64,000 nucleotides of DNA from Trichosporon coremiiforme (Eukaryota; Basidiomycota; Tremellomycetes; Trichosporonales; Trichosporonaceae), in the NCBI GenBank assembly GCA_039545355.1, contig BCJJ01000014.1, positions 561,914 through 625,913 of the forward strand, read 5' to 3'. Made by a program: the position numbers and the translations under genes. Positions 61,129 through 64,000 of the stretch are shown one piece after another (position 1 is the first letter of the stretch; every line of letters starts with the position of its first letter). The notes under the pieces are model-generated. The model made no database searches. It saw only the letters and a program-made list of their open reading frames with translations, and was not told the DNA's origin.

Positions 61129-62865
61129 TCACCACGGCCGATCCCTCGCCTCCATCGTATCCGGGCTCTGCACAGGCATGCCGCCCAGTAGTCCCGGCAC
61201 CGATCCACTGCGTCTGGGCAGCCCCGGGATCCTCTTGGGCGACCCCCTCTGCCCAGCCCTCGGAATGCCGCTCATGTCCGGCATCGCCGTAGCGGGTGCG
61301 CTCATGAGTTCGTCCTGCGTCCATTTCTCCTTACCGCTCTCGCTGCGCTCAGCGAGGTCCATGAGCCCGCCGAGCCCGCCGGGGCCCTTCTCGCCCACCA
61401 GGATCGCACGCTCTCCACCGACCAACCCGCCCGGACCTATCGCCCCCGGCCCGATCGCGCCCGGCGTCAAGGTGCGAGCTGTCTTGGGAGTTATACCCGG
61501 CGGAGCGGCGGTTCCGGGCCGTGCGATCGTAACGTAGGGCGGATGCGTGGGGGATAAAACCGGGCTCTGGTCGTCGGTTAAGTCTGTCCGGATCGCGAGC
61601 TTGCGCGGTGGCTGATGGGAGCGGGACTGGAAGAGGGGCACGAAGCCGTTCTCCTCCCTGTCGTCGGGGTGAGCGTGCGTCGGCGCTGCCGGAGGTGTCG
61701 GGGACGGTTTCGAGCGGAAGACGAGCGACGGCGTGCCGAGGGAATGGTAAGTCTTGAGCGCGACTGAGAGCTCGCCGAGCTGGAGTTAGCTCTGCCAGCG
61801 TCTTAGACCGCTAGTGATTGATGCACTCACCTTCGCCATGATGTCTTCAACGCCCTTGGCTCTCTTCTCGAGCTCGAGCGCCGAGTTGTCCCCCTCCGTC
61901 TCCTCCGTCTCCTCCTTCTCCTTTCCATCTTTCTCGCTCTTGCCGTCCTTGGCATCCTTTCTCGAGTCCTTGCTGTCCTTGCTGCCCTTGCTGTCCCGAA
62001 TGTCCTTGCTCGACCGCCACCCCTCGAGCGCCAGATGCGCCTTGCCAATGTCCTCCTGCGCCTTTAGAACAGCCTCAATTTGGCTGCCCAACGCGCGGGT
62101 GACCCTAGTCCCGCTCGGCTCGAGGGCGCCATCGAGCATAGAGGAGACCGGTCGAATGTCCTCGACCTCGTGCTGTTCCGGCGAGGGAGCGAGCGGCGGG
62201 ACCGCTTGTGCGGGCGCACCCAGACCAAGAGCCGGAGAGGACCGTGAGCGTTCCGGCGCAGGTCGAACGAAGTTGGCCACGATCGCATCGTGCGCTGACG
62301 GCGGGGGACCGTTGGTCACGATGAGCGGTGGGTGAGACTGGGTCTGTGTCGTCGACATGATGGGAGGTGGAGCGAGGGTGTCAGGGACCTTGGTCGATTT
62401 CGATTTGTCCTCGGTGTTCTTTTCCTTATCTTTCGTGCTCGTCTCGTCACCGTCGGAGGCAGCAGCAGAGTCGTTCGGGGCGTCGACTGGAGGTGGTGGT
62501 TGAGAAGTACGTTTCGAGCGAGTAGGCGACGGCGGCTCGTCCTCGATGACCGAGTCCCTGTTGCCTGGGCGCAGGCCGGCGGCGTGCAGGAACCGGAACC
62601 AAGTGGCGCCCGCCTGGCCGCCTGCGAAGGAGGAGTTACGCCGGCGCGACTTGACGCTCTTGTCGTCCGTCTCGCTCATTGCTGATGGAGACGATGGTGA
62701 CACCGGCGAAGTCGGACTGATGGGCGAGGAAGGTGGAGGAGGAAGTGCAATGGATGACTTGCGGCGCCAGAAGCCCCCCCATCCGCCTGCGGGTGCAACT
62801 GAGCTGCGCCGCCGGTTAGGACTCGGGTACCCCTGCGTTACCGGTTCTGGTAAATCCGAACTCAT
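61129..62865 (-). CDS. Ser/Pro-rich protein of unknown function with central charged helix
   Basis: Two exons (62865-61831, 61779-61129) give 561 residues; the 51-nt intron has branch AGCTAAC. Residues 1-70 hold Pro/Ser clusters and basic RRRSS/RRKSS sites of the kind used by basophilic kinases. A conserved-looking segment GATWFRFLHAAGLRPGNRDS lies near 85-105. Residues about 255-360 read as a long helix: LGSQIEAVLKAQEDIGKAHL, then a Lys/Asp/Glu/Ser-only stretch, then LELEKRAKGVEDIMAKLGEL continuing across the intron into LSVALKTYHSLGTPSLVF. The C-terminus has a GAIGPGAIGPGG repeat and ends in a Pro/Arg-rich tail. I do not recognise a family; the helix looks like an interaction or trafficking-adaptor element, which is inference only. 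Confidence 0.7.
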
Positions 62866-64000
62866 CGTGACTAGCTCGTCTCTCCGCTATCTTTTGCGGA
62901 TGATGGTGATAACGATGAGAGAGTGGATGATGGAGAGAGCTTTGAGAAGATTAGGACAGATGCGCAGAAGTATGAAGACGGGGTATGAGGAAGGCAGGCG
63001 GCGCACACGGCTCCGAAGACCAGATCCGTTGCTTCTACGCTTGCGCCCCCAGGCCAAGTCGCAGCTATCATGCACTAAAGGGTAAAGACTGCAAAGGCTG
63101 AATGCATACGTTGGTATCTTCACAAAGCAAGGGGGCCGTTATCGTCACTTGCGGCCTAGTTCAAGAATCGGTGCTGCGGCGACGCACATGTTGCTGCGGC
63201 TATCTTTGGTGCTGGGGTTGGCTAAAGAGGGAAGGACCGGCTGATGGGGGCCCAAACAAGCGGGAAAGGTGAGTGGCGAGAGGGGACGTCAGTAGACAAC
63301 GGACGGCTATCAGGTGGCCAGGAATAGCAGGCCAGCATGCATGTCCACATCGTACCACAGCCGTAGAACAGCCGATCTTTCAAAAGTGCAGCATGAGGAT
63401 GGAGCGATCTCGGATTATGTCATGATGCTAGCATGGCTGTGATCGCACGTAAACGTAACGCCAAGTCACAAGCGACTTCAATGGCAGCCGCGGTCACACA
63501 CTGCTCATTCGCTCTCAACTTCCCCAAACCCGAAGCTCGTCGCATCGCTGTTGTCTGGACGCCTCCCGAACCCCCGGCGGAAGACTTGGGCCATAGCAGC
63601 AGGTTCACTGGTTGACGCCTGGTGAAGGAATCGAAGGTGACCAGGGTTCGTTGGGTCCGTGCAGCCGGGGGAGGACATGTCGGCTTTGCTCCATTCCTCC
63701 ATTCCCCTTGCACCCCTGCTCTCTTGCCCCTTTGCCCGAACAGGATACTCACCATCTCACTTTTAAGTTGAACGCGCTGGTAGCGAGGACGTTTCGATGG
63801 ACCGGAAAACGGATGATGAGCGCGAGGAGGTGTTGTGCATTACCGGGTGTGTGGAGAAGGCGAGACATGGCTCTGGAACCATGGGGCGACCGACGGATCG
63901 CGTCAAGACTCAATCAGCCTGCAAGGAGCGGTGAGTGGACAGTGAAGGGATGAAGTGCGTGTGTGTGAGTCTATTGTTCTCTCGCACTGTCCGATCTCGC
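62866..64000. other. Upstream region of the Ser/Pro-rich gene and unassigned right edge
   Basis: About 1.1 kb. It contains the promoter of the - strand gene; 62880-63000 is purine-rich on the + strand, i.e. C/T-rich on the coding strand. The rest has only short open frames (up to 113 residues) without domains or the local intron signals. A gene starting beyond the window edge is possible. Confidence 0.45.

Noticed and set aside
63612..63953. 113-codon open frame near the right edge
   Set aside because: Cys/Arg/Trp-rich, no recognisable motif, weak start context.

Overview
The window is a gene-dense stretch of a fungal nuclear genome. Nearly every gene is interrupted by very short introns (many 33-50 nt) with GTRAGCT-like donors, AGCTRAC-like branch sites and an acceptor 5-10 nt later. 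Coding DNA is GC-rich. Gene content (a UGGT with an HDEL tail, a Num1-type cortical anchor, Het-C, a NiCoT nickel permease, a Ste6-like ABC exporter, Vps38/UVRAG) fits a basidiomycetous yeast. Intron style and best remembered family resemblance point to Tremellomycetes, probably Trichosporonales; that placement is inference from pattern, not from a search.

Layout. 1-8 kb: the 3' end of an unidentified gene, a secreted GH105/GH88-like hydrolase (-), a 2.8-kb gap with no gene seen, a PP2A activator PTPA (-) sharing a 216-bp divergent promoter with an IAH1-like GDSL esterase (+). 8-18 kb: a paxillin-like LIM protein (+), tRNA-Gln(CTG) (-), a sucrose/alpha-glucoside transporter (+), a membrane-anchored methyltransferase (-) divergent from ribokinase (+). 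18-32 kb: UGGT (+) converging on a 1,918-residue Num1/ApsA-like anchor (-), then a 2.5-kb gap. 32-41 kb: Het-C (+), NiCoT nickel transporter (-), DHX35-type DEAH helicase (+). 41-54 kb: two tandem copies of an unrecognised gene family, both broken; a Ste6-like ABC transporter (-); L-fuconate dehydratase (+); then a second pair of broken, unrecognised paralogues (-). 54-64 kb: a small predicted membrane protein (+), Vps38/UVRAG (-), a FYVE-like/RING E3 ligase of the RNF34 type (+), a Ser/Pro-rich unknown (-), and about 1.1 kb with nothing recognisable.

Working together. Most genes are independent housekeeping units, as expected in a fungus; there is no operon-like cluster. Two functional echoes are worth noting: Vps38/UVRAG (part of the PI3P-making Vps34 complex II) is divergent from a protein with a FYVE-like zinc finger, and the pectin-related hydrolase and the L-fuconate dehydratase both belong to plant-sugar catabolism, although they are 48 kb apart.

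Hunt result. I do not see a clearly new molecular system. The best leads are (i) two tandem pairs of unknown, apparently lineage-specific genes with matching homopolymer frameshifts and stops, (ii) a roughly 500-residue Val/Glu/Pro/Lys repeat array in the Num1-like protein whose DNA is open in several frames, (iii) a 668-bp intron in the nickel transporter carrying four copies of a heptamer, and (iv) a palindromic GC-rich promoter block in front of L-fuconate dehydratase. All exon coordinates were worked out by hand from reading frame and splice signals; each reported multi-exon model closes in frame, except the four pseudogene-like loci.
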